Source: Dichomitus squalens LYAD-421 SS1 (Eukaryota > Basidiomycota > Agaricomycetes > Polyporales > Polyporaceae). Taken from it: a stretch of 64,000 nt of DNA. Under the pieces are notes generated by a model, which was given only the letters and a program-made list of their open reading frames with translations, did no database searches and was not told where the DNA came from. Below are positions 33,420 through 46,284 of this stretch, in pieces. Positions within the stretch are counted from its first letter, which is position 1. Each line of letters begins with the position of its first letter. The stretch is taken from positions 1,171,720 through 1,235,719 of the forward strand of contig NW_006766884.1 of the NCBI RefSeq assembly GCF_000275845.1, in the 5' to 3' direction. The position numbers were made by a program, and so were the translations under genes.

Positions 33420-35499
33420 ATGACCAAGGCTGTCGGTATTGACTTGGGTACCACTTACTCGTGAGTAATTTGGCGCGCCTTCGCCGCTTGCGAAATTTGT
33501 ACTGACTTTGATCATTTCAGGTGTGTCGGTGTCTGGCAGAATGATCGTGTCGAGATCATCGCCAACGACCAGGGTAACCGCACAACACCCTCGTATGTCG
33601 CCTTTACGGACACCGAGCGTCTCATCGGCGACGCCGCGAAGAACCAAGTCGCGATGAACCCTCACAACACTGTCTTCGACGCAAAGCGTCTTATCGGTCG
33701 CAAGTTCACCGACCCCGAGGTTCAGTCCGACATCAAGCACTTCCCCTTCACGGTGTTCGACAAGGGCGGCAAGCCATACATCCGCGTAACATACCGCGGT
33801 GAGGACAAGGAATTCGTAAGTAGCTTCGCTTGTAAATGTGTTCTCGCGCGAGAGTTCTGACATCGTTCTCTTCTAGTCCCCCGAGGAGATCTCGTCAATG
33901 GTCCTCGTCAAGATGAAGGAGACTGCTGAGTCGTACCTCGGTGGTACCGTCACCTCCGCCGTCGTTACCGTCCCTGCCTACTTCAACGACTCGCAACGTC
34001 AGGCGACCAAGGATGCCGGTACCATCTCCGGTCTCAACGTCCTCCGTATCATCAACGAGCCCACCGCGGCTGCCATTGCCTACGGTCTCGACAAGAAGAC
34101 CACGGGCGAGAAGAATGTCCTCATCTTCGATCTTGGCGGAGGAACTTTCGATGTCTCCCTTCTGACCATCGAGGAGGGTATCTTCGAGGTCAAGGCTACC
34201 GCTGGTGACACGCATTTGGGCGGTGAAGACTTCGACAACCGTCTCGTCACCCACTTCTCCCAGGAGTTCAAGCGGAAGCACAAGAAGGACCTCTCCGGCA
34301 ACCCTCGTGCCCTCCGTCGTCTCCGGACTGCATGCGAGCGTGCGAAGCGTACTCTCTCTTCTGCCGCTCAGACCACGATAGAGATCGACTCTCTCTATGA
34401 GGGTATCGACTTCTACACCTCCCTCACTCGTGCGCGTTTCGAGGAGCTTTGCCAGGACCTCTTCCGTTCGACCCTCGAGCCCGTCGAGAAGGTCCTCCGT
34501 GACGCGAAGATCGACAAGGCTCAGGTGCACGAGATCGTCCTCGTCGGTGGTTCGACTCGTATCCCTCGTATCGTCAAGCTCGTGTCCGATTTCTTCAACG
34601 GCAAGGAGCCCAACAAGTCGATCAACCCTGACGAGGCCGTCGCATACGGTGCCGCCGTGCAGGCCGCCATCCTCACTGGCGATACTTCGGAGAAGACGCA
34701 GGACCTCCTCCTCCTCGATGTCGCGCCTCTGTCGCTCGGTATTGAGACTGCGGGTGGTGTCATGACGCCGCTTATCAAGCGTAACACCACCGTCCCGACG
34801 AAGAAGGCCGAGATCTTCTCGACCTACTCCGACAACCAGCCTGGTGTGCTCATCCAGGTCTACGAGGGTGAGCGTGCGCGCACCAAGGACAACAACCTTC
34901 TCGGCAAGTTCGAGCTCTCCGGTATCCCGCCCGCGCCTCGTGGTGTTCCTCAGATCGAGGTCACGTTTGACATGGACGCGAACGGTATCTTGAACGTCTC
35001 TGCATCGGATAAGACCACCGGCAAGTCGAACCGCATCACGATCACCAACGACAAGGGACGTTTGTCGAAGGAGGAGATCGAGCGCATGGTGGCCGAGGCC
35101 GAGCGGTACAAGGCCGAGGATGCCGCAGCGACGGAGCGCATCTCCGCGAAGAACGCCCTCGAGTCGTACGCGTACAACCTCCGGAACTCGCTCACGGACG
35201 ACAAGCTCTCCGGCAAGTTCGACCCCGCGGACAAGCAGAAGCTCGAGTCGGCCGTCAACGACACCATCTCATGGCTCGACAACGCTCAGGAGGCGTCGAA
35301 GGAGGAGTACGAGGAGCACCAGAAGGAGCTCGAGGCTGTCGCGAACCCGATTATGCAGAAGCTCTACGCCTCTGCAGGCGGCGCGCCCGGTGGCTTCCCT
35401 GGTGGTGCTCCCGGCGGCTTCCCCGGTGGTGCCCCTGGTGGCTTCCCCGGCGGTGCTCCGGGCGGCGAGGACGGCCCGAGCGTCGAGGAGGTCGACTAA
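33420..35499 (+). CDS. Cytosolic HSP70 chaperone (Ssa type)
   Basis: ATP-dependent chaperone of cytosol and nucleus. Three exons: 33420-33460, 33521-33815 and 33877-35499, giving 652 residues. HSP70 signatures are present: [20 protein letters not shown] (split by intron 1), [12 protein letters not shown], and [20 protein letters not shown]. The substrate-binding domain is complete. The C-terminal tail has four [12 protein letters not shown] repeats and ends EEVD, the TPR-co-chaperone anchor of cytosolic members. No signal or mitochondrial leader. Codon use is strongly biased to C/G third positions (GTC, CTC, ATC, AAG), as expected for a highly expressed gene. The promoter carries a heat-shock element and TATA box. 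A long antisense open frame across 33895-34530 is a codon-bias shadow. Confidence 0.97.
35382..35466 (+). repeat. [16 protein letters not shown] tandem repeat in the HSP70 tail
   Basis: About four units of roughly 24 nt (GGTGGCTTCCCTGGTGGTGC-like) encode the Gly/Phe/Pro/Ala linker before the EEVD terminus, a common feature of fungal Ssa-type tails. Confidence 0.75.
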
Positions 35500-36114
35500 G
35501 CGGTGGGCGTGTTGCTCTAGGTGCTCGTCGTCTGCATGGTCTTGTTCTCGGTTCGCATACGCACACGCATTGTTTGGCTGTTTGTTACGATCATGACGTC
35601 TGTGGACTCCGAAAGTAAATGTAGCATGTATCATAGTTGCATCAGTTAGAATCTGCACATTTCTTTTCTCTCTCATATCTTCTGTGTGTGCGAGTGAGCT
35701 CGAGGCTTTATGGAGCCTTCATCCTTCCCTTTCCAGGTCTGTTGTGCAGGTCCCGAGTGTAAACGACTGATGTCTAGACGGTGCTATACAAACGGGGGGG
35801 TCGCCGGCGACTTCGGCTCTCGGACTTCGCGCGAACCCAAGTATTGTCTACGCAAGTATACGCTTCATTAAGTGAGCTTTTACCTTGCAGTTTTTGGTCT
35901 CAACAATCAGAAGTGGACGCCGGGTAAGAGCGCTTAAGTAAGTATATGGTGTACTGAATGCTCACTCTTGGCATTTAGAACAGATTTTCATCTCAGGTGG
36001 TACTTCCCATTCGCTAATACGTCTCCGTAGAAAGGTTATGCATACAATTGGTACGATACTACGCAAGCGAGGATCCGGGAACTGAGAATGAAACTCAATC
36101 AACGCTCACTACTA
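35500..36114. other. Intergenic between convergent HSP70 and PhoD1
   Basis: About 615 bases holding two 3' untranslated regions. No gene or clear structural element seen. Confidence 0.45.
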
Positions 36115-39100
36115 CTAGCCTTGGACTTTGAGAACACCGGCCGCGACCTTGCCTCCCGCGACGGGACGACTCAGCTTGTTCGCACCTGTGCCCACAACTC
36201 CTCGTTAGGCACAGAAGCTCGCGCAGGCACAAGCAAAACAGTGGTCAAGCGCACCTGCTTTGACAATGAACGTGGCGCTCGGGAAGCCGTCCAGGTTGGG
36301 GTTGCCTGTATGTAGGGTGTGTTCAGTGAGACTCGGCGACGTAGTCATCAAGAGGAGCGACACTCACTGATGTTCCTCATCGCCCAGTACGTCGCGTTCG
36401 CCTGGTGGGGGTCGAGCGTGAGGGTGAAGAAGCCGCGGTACGAGCCTTCGCTCCACTGCAGGTCAGTGTTCACCGCGACGTAACCCGTAGATACGTTGTC
36501 CGCACGCTCCGGCGTCACATTCGAGCCGAATGGGGACCCGGACGTGACTGCAGTCCCTGCAAATTCCACGCCGATTGCGCCGTCGCCTGTGATGGGGTTG
36601 TACCTGACGAAGAAGGCATTGTCAACATATGTTGCACTTACAGTGGGGGTAGACGAACGTGACGGTCTGGTTCGGGTCTAGCGGAATCGCCATTTGAGCT
36701 GACAGGGACTGGGACAAGTCAGATAGAATCACTTACGAGCGAGATCGCTGACCCAATTGGCGTGTGAGTCCCCGGAAAGAATGAGCGTGTTGCTGATCTT
36801 ATTCTGGTACAAGTGATCCAAAATTCTGTTACGGTTCGAGCGGTAACCGTCCCAGGCATCCTGCATCCATCATTCGCTGAGTAGGATATAAGAGACAGCC
36901 GGCTGTGCGGCTTACAACGTCCACTGCAACAGCACCATTAGTGGGTAGAACATGCTATAACCTGTGGGGATACTCACAAGCACCACTCTCGTTCAACATC
37001 GTGAAGACAATCTGCTGCCTACACGAGGATTCAGCCAGGACAGCTGACAGAGACGGCCCATGCTCGTACCCTACAACGCGCCATACTGCACCCCGAGCCT
37101 TCGATTGCGAGACTGTGTCGTAGAACCCTGGTAGCTGCCCATCAGTGGGGATAACTTCTGACATGCGAGTACCAGGTACGTACAGGCTTCCTGCTCCGGG
37201 CCCATAAGCGAGCGGTTCGTTACATCCGCGATGGAGTTGATGACTACGTTCAAATTCAGTGCGATGCGTTTTAGGACGTAGACGTATACACATACATCCT
37301 ATTTTCGATAACGGCATCGAATCAATGAACAATGATCCAAGGATAGGGAAACATACCGGTGTTATAGTAAAGCTGTCATAAGCATTTGGTTCGGATTGTA
37401 TCTCAAATGCTACATTTCTCGTGAAAACGAACTCACATCAGTGATGTCACGGTCGTATTGGCCTGTGTATGGCGTCAGGTCAGTACGACTCGCCTGACAA
37501 GTCCAATGTAGCTGCTCACGAGTGTCCAGCATCGTGAGATCCTGTGCGCAGGTGAGTCATTGGACATTGGTTAGTTATTAATTACGATCTTACGCAGCGC
37601 AGGCGGAGAGAAGCGACATACCAGAAGCTTGCCAATCTGGAAGTTGCGCCAAATACGAAGCTTGTCGTCGGGATCAACCTGTCGGATGGGCATCCATTCG
37701 TGATATGCGCGTACAGCAGCAAGCTTCCTGTCTGTGAAACACGCGCCCGAGGGAGAGAAGCTGCATCCGACGCTCGTGTCGTTGCTGTTGGCGGTACCGG
37801 CCTTCCAGGACTGATCGGCGACTTCATGGTCATCCTGACGAGTGCAAATGTTAGCCGGGTACATCAGGGACGATCCAGGACGGTGTCTTACCCTGCTCGC
37901 GGAGAAACCCAAGCATACGCCATGTCAGTCAACCCATTGACCCTTATGTAGAAGTTCTTACCATACAGTGATCCAAGGACCCTTAACATGAGCATCCCTC
38001 AAGCTTACATCCGTTCTGTACTGATTCAAGCGTTGGCGATAGTCCGCGATGGTCGCCAATTCTCTGCCAAGAGTTTTACGGCCGATCGGTGCGCTAGGGT
38101 GTCCGGTGTAAGCTTGATTAGCATAGGCGCATTGAATAGTGGACTCACCCGTTACCAAGAGCTTCATATATCTATGCATATGCAGTGAGTGTGTGCAAGC
38201 CTCCTTGGACAAAAATACGTACATAGTCGCCGAGGTGCAAGAATATGTCCGCTGTGGTGTTGTGTGCCGCAACTCCATATGCGTTGAACCACCCTGGTCG
38301 TTGTCAATACCAGCACTGAATATGAGGATTCCGCATCGTACCTGCTTGGTATTGGGAGCAACTGAACACTGCGAACGTCAAGGGTTTCCCTCCATTCACC
38401 TGCTCGGCTGGGGCTATCGGCGACGGTAAGCACTACGATAAGTAGCTCAATTGAAGAATTGACATACTGTCTGGGCTGGAAATTGTTCGCGTGTTCCCAA
38501 CAGGGCTTACGGTGCTTGTGTTCGTGCAGTCGGCAAACTGGAACCAGTAGTGGGTGTCGGGTTTCAGGTTCGTTGCCTCAACCTTCAAGGTCCAGTCGAC
38601 ATCATAAGTGGTGAAAGCATCCCCCGAGTCTACGGGACGACCGGAAAGCTTGGCGTTGTCGAAGATCTTGAACGACACACAAACGGGGATGCTCTGGTCG
38701 GGAAGCTGCGAGCCAATAGGGACTGCACGGGTCCAAAGCAAGACGGAATTGTCCAAGGGATCTCCCTGATCACAAGTATCAGCACGTCGAGAAGTCTGAC
38801 AGTCTTATTTACCAGGAACGCACACTAGCAACTAGTTGGAGAAGTTCGTTAGGGTAATGGGACATCATGGGCCAACAATCACGCACCGGAATGGGTAAAG
38901 TTGATGCCACCATTGTATATGAAGGGGCTCTGAAAGTTCGAGTCCTCAGTGTGTGAAATGCGAGGAGTGTCTGCAGTCGATACTGACAGAGCTGAAATCA
39001 CCCCCGTAGAAGGTGGGGTAATGCTCGTCTACGAAGCCATCGGAGCTCTGTGTATCAGCGAGCTGCGAAGGCGTCGGGCCGTCTATTTGTCTCTTAGCGA

Positions 39101-39319
39101 ACGCCAAGTGACGAGCATGCAATGCACGTGTGTTGTGGGATAACTGGTGGGGAAACGTGAAAGGTCAGTACAAAGCAGAGGATCCAAGGTACGGCATAGG
39201 GTACTGACATGAGGAGCATTTGCGAAGGGCGAAGAGTATGCTAAGTTGCGATCAAACAACTCCTTCGCACCCGCAAGAGCACTGAGAGACGCGACGCCCG
39301 CCAAAAGCAAAGCAAGCAT
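36115..39319 (-). CDS. PhoD-type secreted alkaline phosphatase, copy 1
   Basis: Metallophosphoesterase of the alkaline phosphatase D family, predicted to be secreted and to release phosphate from phosphomonoesters or diesters. The start at 39319 gives a signal peptide (MLALLLAGVASLSALAGAKE) followed by LFDRNLAYSSPFANAPHV. Later blocks are NSVLLWTRAVPIGSQ, GDAFTTYDVDWTLKVEATNL and THYWFQFADC (the PhoD N-terminal beta domain, about 38756-38500). Then come GWFNAYGVAAHNTADIFLHL (catalytic core start), further small exons, and LQWSEGSYRGFFTLTLDPHQ near 36460. The last exon after an intron near 36250-36190 reads NKLSRPVAGGKVAAGVLKVQ and stops at 36115-36117. More than ten introns; small exons in 36.7-38.3 kb are only roughly placed. 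It lies directly downstream of a tandem paralogue on the same strand. Confidence 0.82.
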
Positions 39320-40062
39320 TCTTCAGTCGACGTGCTGGGTTCGCCGGGCGCCCCATTCCGCTGTCGCTGTTCTTATGGTCCAACAGATGATGCACGTCTT
39401 CCTGACAGTGGACCAAACGTTATCGAAGCACCGCAACCTTGACCATGAGGTATTGAGCCAAGCTTGCACAATGCCGGGACCGGGATCTGTACCTCCGCCC
39501 ACGTTCGTAGAAATGTCAAGGTGATTGGCCTGAATGACGACTGCAAGGAAGAGGATGCTTCGTCATTGGCATCGACGCCATCGACGCCGGACCGCAGAAG
39601 GCGCGGCACACGCTACGTTGTCTATGAGCAGTGAAGTAGAATGCACGTGAGCGGAGGTGTACGTACGAAGACGCCTCCCTTCTCACACTGTCGCCCCAAC
39701 ACTGATACACGTGCCTCTCACATGTGCGTCTGCTGCTCCGTCCTCCGCTTCGCGAAGATCCTGCATTCAGAACAGTACCTGCTGAGATGCACTAGACTAT
39801 GGGTCTAGGCAATCGTGGATGCTGTTCGATCTATCGAATAAAGCTCAGGCGACGAAGAAGAACCATGTGCGAGGAACCTGTCAAAGATGTGTTGGATTTT
39901 GGCATTAACGGTGCCAATACCGTCAGTGCGATTCTTTGCAAGTGTGCATGGCTGACGTTCGGACAAGTTGAATGTATTGTCCGATGCACGAGGCACAAGT
40001 ATCGGGCAACAAGAACTCGTAGCACCGACTGAAATAGTACGGTCAATCCAAACAACCCGTCA
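39320..40062. other. Intergenic between the two PhoD genes
   Basis: About 740 bases serving as the PhoD1 promoter and PhoD2 3' flank. No gene recognised; open frames here lack family features. Confidence 0.45.
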
Positions 40063-43000
40063 TCATTGTCCGGGAAATTTGAGTACTCCAGCGAGAACTT
40101 CTCCCCCTGCGATGGGCCGAGAGAGCCTGTTCGTGCCTGCGTTTCAATATGAGAACGACTCGTGAACGCACGAGTGCCCGTCAGACAGTACCTGATTTGA
40201 CAATGAACGATGCACTGGCAAACGCGTCGAGATTCGTGGTATCTGATTTGAGTTGGGGGGACCACTCTCAGCTTGGACGCTAATAATGAATATAGGTCAC
40301 TATACTCACTAACGTTCCGCATGGCCCAGTAAGTCGCGTTTGCCTGGTGTGCATCAAGCGCAAGGGTAAAGAAGCCACGGTAGGAACCTTCGCTCCACTG
40401 CAGGTCGATGTTCGCTGCTACGTATCTGGCTGACAACTTATTTGCATCTGCGGGAGAAATTCCAGGTCCGAACGTGGAGGTAGATGACACCGCGGTTCCG
40501 GCGAACTCGACCCCGATGGCGCCGTTGCCGGTGATAGGATCATAGCTGGAAGAGATGTTTGGTGCGAGCTGTCAAAGGACGGTAAAAACACATACGTGAC
40601 TGTCTGATTAGGATCTACGGTGTCTGGTCGGCGAGCCATGCGACGAGGAATAAGTGGTCATAACACTCACGTGCCAAGTCGCTAACCCAGTTTGCATGCG
40701 AGTCCCCGGAAAGGATGATTGTGTTGCTAATTTCATTGCTATACAGATGATCGAGGACACGGTTACGATTGGCACGGTACCCGTCCCAAGCATCCTATCG
40801 ATATGAGCGAGATCAAGATCGGAAAGCGGATGCGTATGACGCTGCAGCAGTAGTACTTACTACATCCACTGGAATACGACTACTTCAGCAGATATAATGA
40901 CCTAATGCCACGAAGACTTACAGCCATCATCCTCGTTCAACATCGTGAAGACAATCTGTTGTCTGCGGGGGCATCAAAGATCAGAATGTATCAAGGATTG
41001 GAGGTGCAATGTGAACATACCCAACGACACGCCACACTGCACCACGAGCTTTCGAATTTGAGAGCGTTTCATAGAACCCTACGCAGTATGTGTTCAACCG
41101 CTGAACGCATGTTACGGAGACTGGACCTACAAGCCTCTTGCTCAGAGCCCATCAGAGATCTGTTCATTTCGTCGGCGATGGACTTGATGACTATATCATT
41201 GTGGTTCATAAACGACGAATCACATGGCGATGGTATATAACACACAATCTGCCGCAGTCGTCGATTGAGCACCTCATTGTTATACAGAACGCCAGGAACT
41301 GACCTGTATTGTAGTAGAGCTAGGCGAGATAGTCCAGTTAATAGAGTTCAGAGCTGATACATCGGTTTCGCCTGCTCACGTCAGTGATATCACGGTCGTA
41401 TTGACCTACGTACGGCGACCTCAGTGCGTTTCAAACGACAGAGCCTACATGGCTATACGCACGGGTGTCTAGCATGGTGAGATCCTGTGAGAGAGGCATG
41501 AGCAATGCCTTGGAACTGATTCATACGATTCAACGCACGAGAAGCTTGCCGATCTGGAAGTTCCGCCAGATACGCAGCTTGTCGTCGGGGTCGACCTGTC
41601 TGATGGGCATCCATTCGTGGTAAGCGCGAACAGCAGCAAGCTTCCTGTCCGTGAAACATGCGCCAGAGGGAGAGAAGCTGCACCCGACGCTTGTGTCGTT
41701 CGTGTCAGCGGTTCCGGCTTTCCACGCCTGATCTGCTACTTCGTGATCATCCTTCGGAATGTATCAGAGGCGCCTATAAAGGATGATTGAAAGTATATAC
41801 AGACCCTGAAAATAGGATCAAAGGATTCAGCGCACACTCTACATGCATAGTATTGGCACACACCAGACTGTGATCCAAGGAGCCTTTTGATGCGCATAGA
41901 CTAGACCAGGGTCGGTCCGATATTGATTCAGACGTTGTCGATAGTCTGCGATGGTAGCAAGTTCTTTCCCCGCCACTGCACGACCGATTGGAGCACTGCG
42001 TCTGACGTTGAGTGATCGCAAGCACTACTCCAGGAGAGCGTCCTCTACTCACCCATCACCAAGGCTTTCGTAGATCTAGGTTCAGACATGTCAATCAGCT
42101 CGTGATGACAGCAGTCCGTGATACATGTAGACATACGTAATCGCCAAGGTGCACGAAAAAATCTGCGGAGGTGTTGTGCGCAGCGACACCATATGCGTTG
42201 AACCATCCTGCACGACCACACATGAGACTCAACAGACGATGCGACTCATAACGGAAGCACACCATCTTGATAACGAGAGCAGCTGAACACGGCGAGGGTA
42301 AGTGGCTTGCCTCCGTTGACTTCCTCTGCGGGAGCTTCATGTAAGGGATCAGCGAATGAGTCCGTTCCGTATGGTATATGTGGATGGTAACGTACTGTCT
42401 GGGCTAGCAATGGTCCTCGTCGTTCCAACAGGACTAACGATGTCAGGGTCGGTACAGTCAGAGAACTGGAACCAATAGTGGGAGTCCGGCTGTAGATTGT
42501 TCGCTTCGACTTTGAGCGTCCAGTCGACGTCGTAGGTGGTGAACGCGTCCCCCGCATCAAGAGGACGTCCCGACAAGCCCTCGTTGTCGAATATCTTGAA
42601 CGTGACGCAGACGGGAATGCTCTGATCTGGTGAAGCACCCGCAGGGACTGCACGAGTCCAGAGGAGGATTGAGTCTTGCAGAGGGTCCCCCTGGTAGCAG
42701 AGACTCGATTTCAGGGAAGAGTTTCATGCACTCGTCTGCACTACTTACGCTGGCAACTGGATGGGATGATTCTCGATAGGTATTCAGAGAAGTCGACGGA
42801 ACTACGAGACGTACCACTATGGGTGAAGTTTACGCCGCCGTTGTAGATCCATGGACTCTATCCGCGACCATGTCAACTATCCTCTCCTCGGAGACCGATG
42901 GTAGAGTGCGTACAGAACTGAAGTCTCCACCATAGAAGGTGGGGTAATGCTCGTCGGTGAACCCATTCGAGCTCACAGTGTCATCCAACTGGTGCTGCCT

Positions 43001-43226
43001 CTTGACAAATTGTACATGTCGTGCTTGGAGGGAGCGCGTGTCATGAGACAGCTGCGAAGTACCGATAAGTGCTTGCAAGCGTACAGTCGTCATCGCTGAT
43101 GGGACTTACGTGGGGTGCATTGGCGAAAGGGGACGAATAGGCGAGGTTCCGGTCAAACAGCCTTGTCCCCATGGTCCTAGCCACACAGCTGAATGACACG
43201 AATGTTGCAAGCAGCACAGACACCAT
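40063..43226 (-). CDS. PhoD-type secreted alkaline phosphatase, copy 2
   Basis: Tandem paralogue of the gene at 36115-39319 with the same predicted activity. The start at 43226 gives a signal peptide (MVSVLLATFVSFSCVARTMG) followed by the shared LFDRNLAYSSPFANAPHV. It continues with TFYGGDFSSVRTLPSVSEER, DSILLWTRAVPAG, DNEGLSGRPLDAGDAFTTYD, SHYWFQFSDCTD, GWFNAYGVAAHNTSADFFVH, and LQWSEGSYRGFFTLALDAHQ near 40370. The final exons read LDAFASASFIVKSG and NRLSRPIAGGEVLAGVLKF, with the stop at 40063-40065. Many small exons; borders in 40.5-42.2 kb are approximate. A decayed partial copy of its 5' half lies at 46285-47060, and the point matching that copy's edge is near 42159 in this gene. Confidence 0.82.
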
Positions 43227-44008
43227 CGTAGCCAAGCGCAAGGCACGAGCGACTATGCCGGACAAGAGGACCACTCTTTGAAGAACGCTACTTTGAATAG
43301 AAGAAACGTCAACGTGTGCCACGCCCGTCCGCAACGGCTCGACCGTTGCTTTTGAATATCCGGACCGGGGCCAACGCTACAGCATCCGTTCATCAGAGCA
43401 CCGCAGAGCACACAACGAAGAAGCCGGCACGGATTGAGGACATCCGCAAGGCCTACCGACTGTACGCGTGCCAGGACGGAGGACTCGTGAAGCGTTCCTG
43501 CAATCGGAACAGGGGCCTCGGCCGTCCGCGTGAACGAGGACGTCCAAACGATTGCACGGGCCGCCTCTCACGCTGTCGTAGGAAGGTTCAGTTCATGTCC
43601 TCTTTCGTCCATAGGCTGCTCCTTCCGTTGCTTCCTTGCGATTCTGCGGAGGGATGAGCGGTACGGGAGTTGGGAGGAGAGATCACGAAGCCAAACCGAG
43701 ATCAAATGCTCTTCCCAGATATGCGAGAAGCGATGCAGGGCCAATTGAGCGGGGCCGAACTCTAGATCCACGCTGACATTTTGCGCCGCCGTTCCACCAC
43801 CACAGATCGCTCTACGAGCATTTGACGGAATATACCTTGAATGTTGACTAGTACATGGTTATGCGTCATCAGAAGTGATCTACTGCACATGGGATTGAAT
43901 CAGCATAGATGGAGGGGCACGGTGCGAGTTTGACAAAACCTTATACAAAGATAGCAAACTGCTGCCTTCTGAGAAAAGCCTGATACACGAGGAGACGACC
44001 CCCAATCC
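43227..44008. other. Intergenic: PhoD2 promoter and aldolase A 3' flank
   Basis: About 780 bases with no recognisable gene. The equivalent region of the duplicated copy (47061-47243) is much shorter, so a deletion there, or an insertion here, followed the duplication. Confidence 0.45.
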
Positions 44009-45230
44009 TTACTGCGTAGCCCCAAAATCGAACGAAACACCTTCCTGAGCCTCCAGGACCTGGAAGTGGGGCAAACCGCTGAACCAACCCGCTGTATGAG
44101 TGCCGACAACATTGTATGTGAGCTTGCACTCCGCCTCCGAGACCTTCTTGGTCTGACTACCAGTGCCGGCGGCCGCAGCATCAGCTAAGAGCTGTACCTG
44201 GCAAGACTTCTCGAGTGCGACGAAGAAATGGAGCGTCGCCTCTATGGAGTTGGTGGCCACGAGGAGACCGTGGTTCTGGATGGAATCCGTGAGTTGACAG
44301 CTCAAGCCCCACTATGTGACATCGAGTGCGACACGGACCTGCAGTATCACGGCCTGGTGCACAAACCCCGTTAGCACAGAGCTATGAGTAAACGAAGGTA
44401 TGTATACGAACTTTCTTATTGCCGAGTGCCTTCACGATGTGTTGACCTTCCTCCTCATCCAGCACCACACCACCATACTGGGTGTACACAGCATGGTCCT
44501 ACACAACCATCTCCGACATTCGCATGAGGAAAGTGATGAGGCAATGGACAGGCTCACCTCGTAGAACGCGCACGAATCCTGAGTGATCATGTCCAGGGGC
44601 TTGCCCAACGTCGAAAACGCGCGCCCATAGACCGAATGCGAATGCGCCGCGCAGTGAACGTCCGGACGCGCAGTGTGAATCGCGGAGTGGATCATAAATG
44701 CTGCCTTGTTCAGGAGCGTGTTCGGGCCAGACTCGGCGGCCTGTACGACACCATGGTGATCGACGAGGATGAGGTCTTCGGGCTGGATGAGCGAGAAGTG
44801 CTTGCCCTGGTAAGACACTGTCAGCACCTTGTGGCCATGTCGTGCCCCAAGCTGACTCACGAAAGGGTTCACCCAGAAACAGTCAGTCCGGATGGTGTCC
44901 TACGCAGAAAATGAGCGTTTGTAGCAGCGTAGCCATCACCCGCGGCAACGCGCGGGTAGGACTCTTACCCGGACCGTGATGTGCCCCGCAACGCCCTCAT
45001 CATAGCCAAACTTTCCTACCAAAGATGTCAGCCATATCTTGTACTCGGACGTGCATCTTGAAGACAAGCATACCGAAAAGCCTGAAAGCCTGCGCGAGCC
45101 GGAATTTTAGCCATGCGCGCTCTTGTTCCTTCGAGGTGAACTGTGGAGGCTGAAGGGGCTTCCCAACGGCGACGCTCAAGGCAGCAGCCTTCGGCGTATC
45201 ACTATAAGCTTCGGTCGCAACTGGCGCCAT
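44009..45230 (-). CDS. Class II aldolase/adducin-family protein, copy A
   Basis: Member of the class II (zinc) aldolase/adducin head family, in the branch that includes fission yeast Mug14; the substrate of these fungal proteins is not established. It starts at 45230 (MAPVATEAYSDTPKAAALSV), then FTSKEQERAWLKFRLAQAFR, GYDEGVAGHITVRD, CFWVNPF, GKHFSLIQPEDLILVDHHGV, and the zinc-binding His cluster DVHCAAHSHSVYGRAFSTLG (about 44660-44600). The second metal-site region HGLLVATNSIEATLHFFVAL (about 44285) follows, with the end EGVSFDFGATQ at 44009. Six or seven exons. Metal-binding His residues are intact and there is no frameshift. Copy B at 47244-48488 is very similar, with closely matching exons. 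Confidence 0.88.
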
Positions 45231-45646
45231 GGTTGTTAGAATGTGGCAGGCGAGTCAAGATGAAGGGGCAGCGAGTAAAATGTCCTGAAGCTCAGTTGCT
45301 CAAGGGGCTTGCAGATCCGATTATTATGCTTGGTATCGTACATTATATATACATGTACAGTGCTAGTGCTCCTACCTGAGACTATAGGAGCTTTTTCCGG
45401 TCCTCTGGGTACTGCAGCAACCGGCGTGAGACAGCGTATGACGGGATGCGCTGGTTTCGCGCTCACGAGACCACATCGAAACATATGCGATGACTGTGCA
45501 AACCGGTTAAGATGTCCGAAACATAGCCGAGGGCCCTTGGAGTTGGGCGGAGTATATCGGCATAGCGGAAGTGAACGGCAGGAAAGTAGAATGAGTAAAT
45601 GAAATCGTAAACTCTGGAAGCAAAACAGAGGGTTCGAACATGGTGC
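45231..45646. other. Intergenic: aldolase A promoter, part of the duplicated segment
   Basis: About 415 bases. A stretch near 45423-45475 (GGCGTGAGACAGCGTATGAC...) closely matches 48684-48735 upstream of aldolase B, showing that non-coding DNA was duplicated too. TATATATACA near 45346 is TATA-like. Confidence 0.6.
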
Positions 45647-46284
45647 TCAGAAGTAGTCTTACGGACCACAATGCCGGCTACCTCTGCTGGGTCCATGGTA
45701 GTCTGCAGACGAACGTCAATATCGGGTCCAACACATAATCATCCATGCATGTTTGGCATTGGGCGAAACCCCGCGGCTGCGCTAAAGTACCCTCGGGACC
45801 TGAGCGCTATCCGTTCTTGTACTAGCTACTGTGGTGGTATGATGATGGCTGAGCAGATGAGAGGGCATGCGCCCACGATCGACTCCCGGAGCCTCTCGTG
45901 GCGCGGGCGCCGGGCAGCCCATTCCTCGTCGTGGGGATCACAGGTTCACCCCCGCCCCTCTTGTTCTTCACCCCAGTACTAAACTGGCTTAGCGTCCACA
46001 ACAGGGCACTTGCAGAACGAGACTTACATCATCGTTGGAAATAGTCCTTGTGGGTAGAGACTACCATGAGGTTTGCAGAGGTTTGCAAAACTCGTTGCAG
46101 GCTACTCATCGCGCAACCCGTTGCCGCAGTCCATCCCATCGCTTCTCGTTCTAATGCGAACCGACGGCGACGTTCTAGCTGGTGGCTTGTATGCTTCCTA
46201 ATAGAATCGGTCATGCGCGACTGCCGCTTGATCACGACAGACACCCTCAAAGATACCTTCCAACTCTGAGATGAGGAGCGCTCT
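45647..46284 (-). pseudogene. Relic of the 3' half of the SWIM/RING gene
   Basis: Degenerate copy of the 3' half of the intact gene at 48984-50447. Its low end matches the last exon (the ACTACCATGGACC...GACTACTTCTGA block at 45647-45700) but has acquired in-frame stops. The high end encodes ELEGIFEGVCRDQAAVAHDR, matching ELEDIFARAPRDPAAVAHER of the intact gene, and then hits a TAG. The zinc-finger centre is largely lost or rearranged: only a piece matching CGNGL near 46120 and one matching the FQQC exon near 46045 remain. The 5' half (SWIM domain) is missing, because the copy ends at a duplication junction at about 46284/46285, where PhoD sequence begins. Confidence 0.85.

Noticed and set aside
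33895..34530. 211-codon open frame on the minus strand across HSP70
   Set aside because: It is the mirror of a highly codon-biased HSP70 exon; long antisense frames over HSP70 are a well-known artefact. The sense strand has full HSP70 signatures and correct introns.
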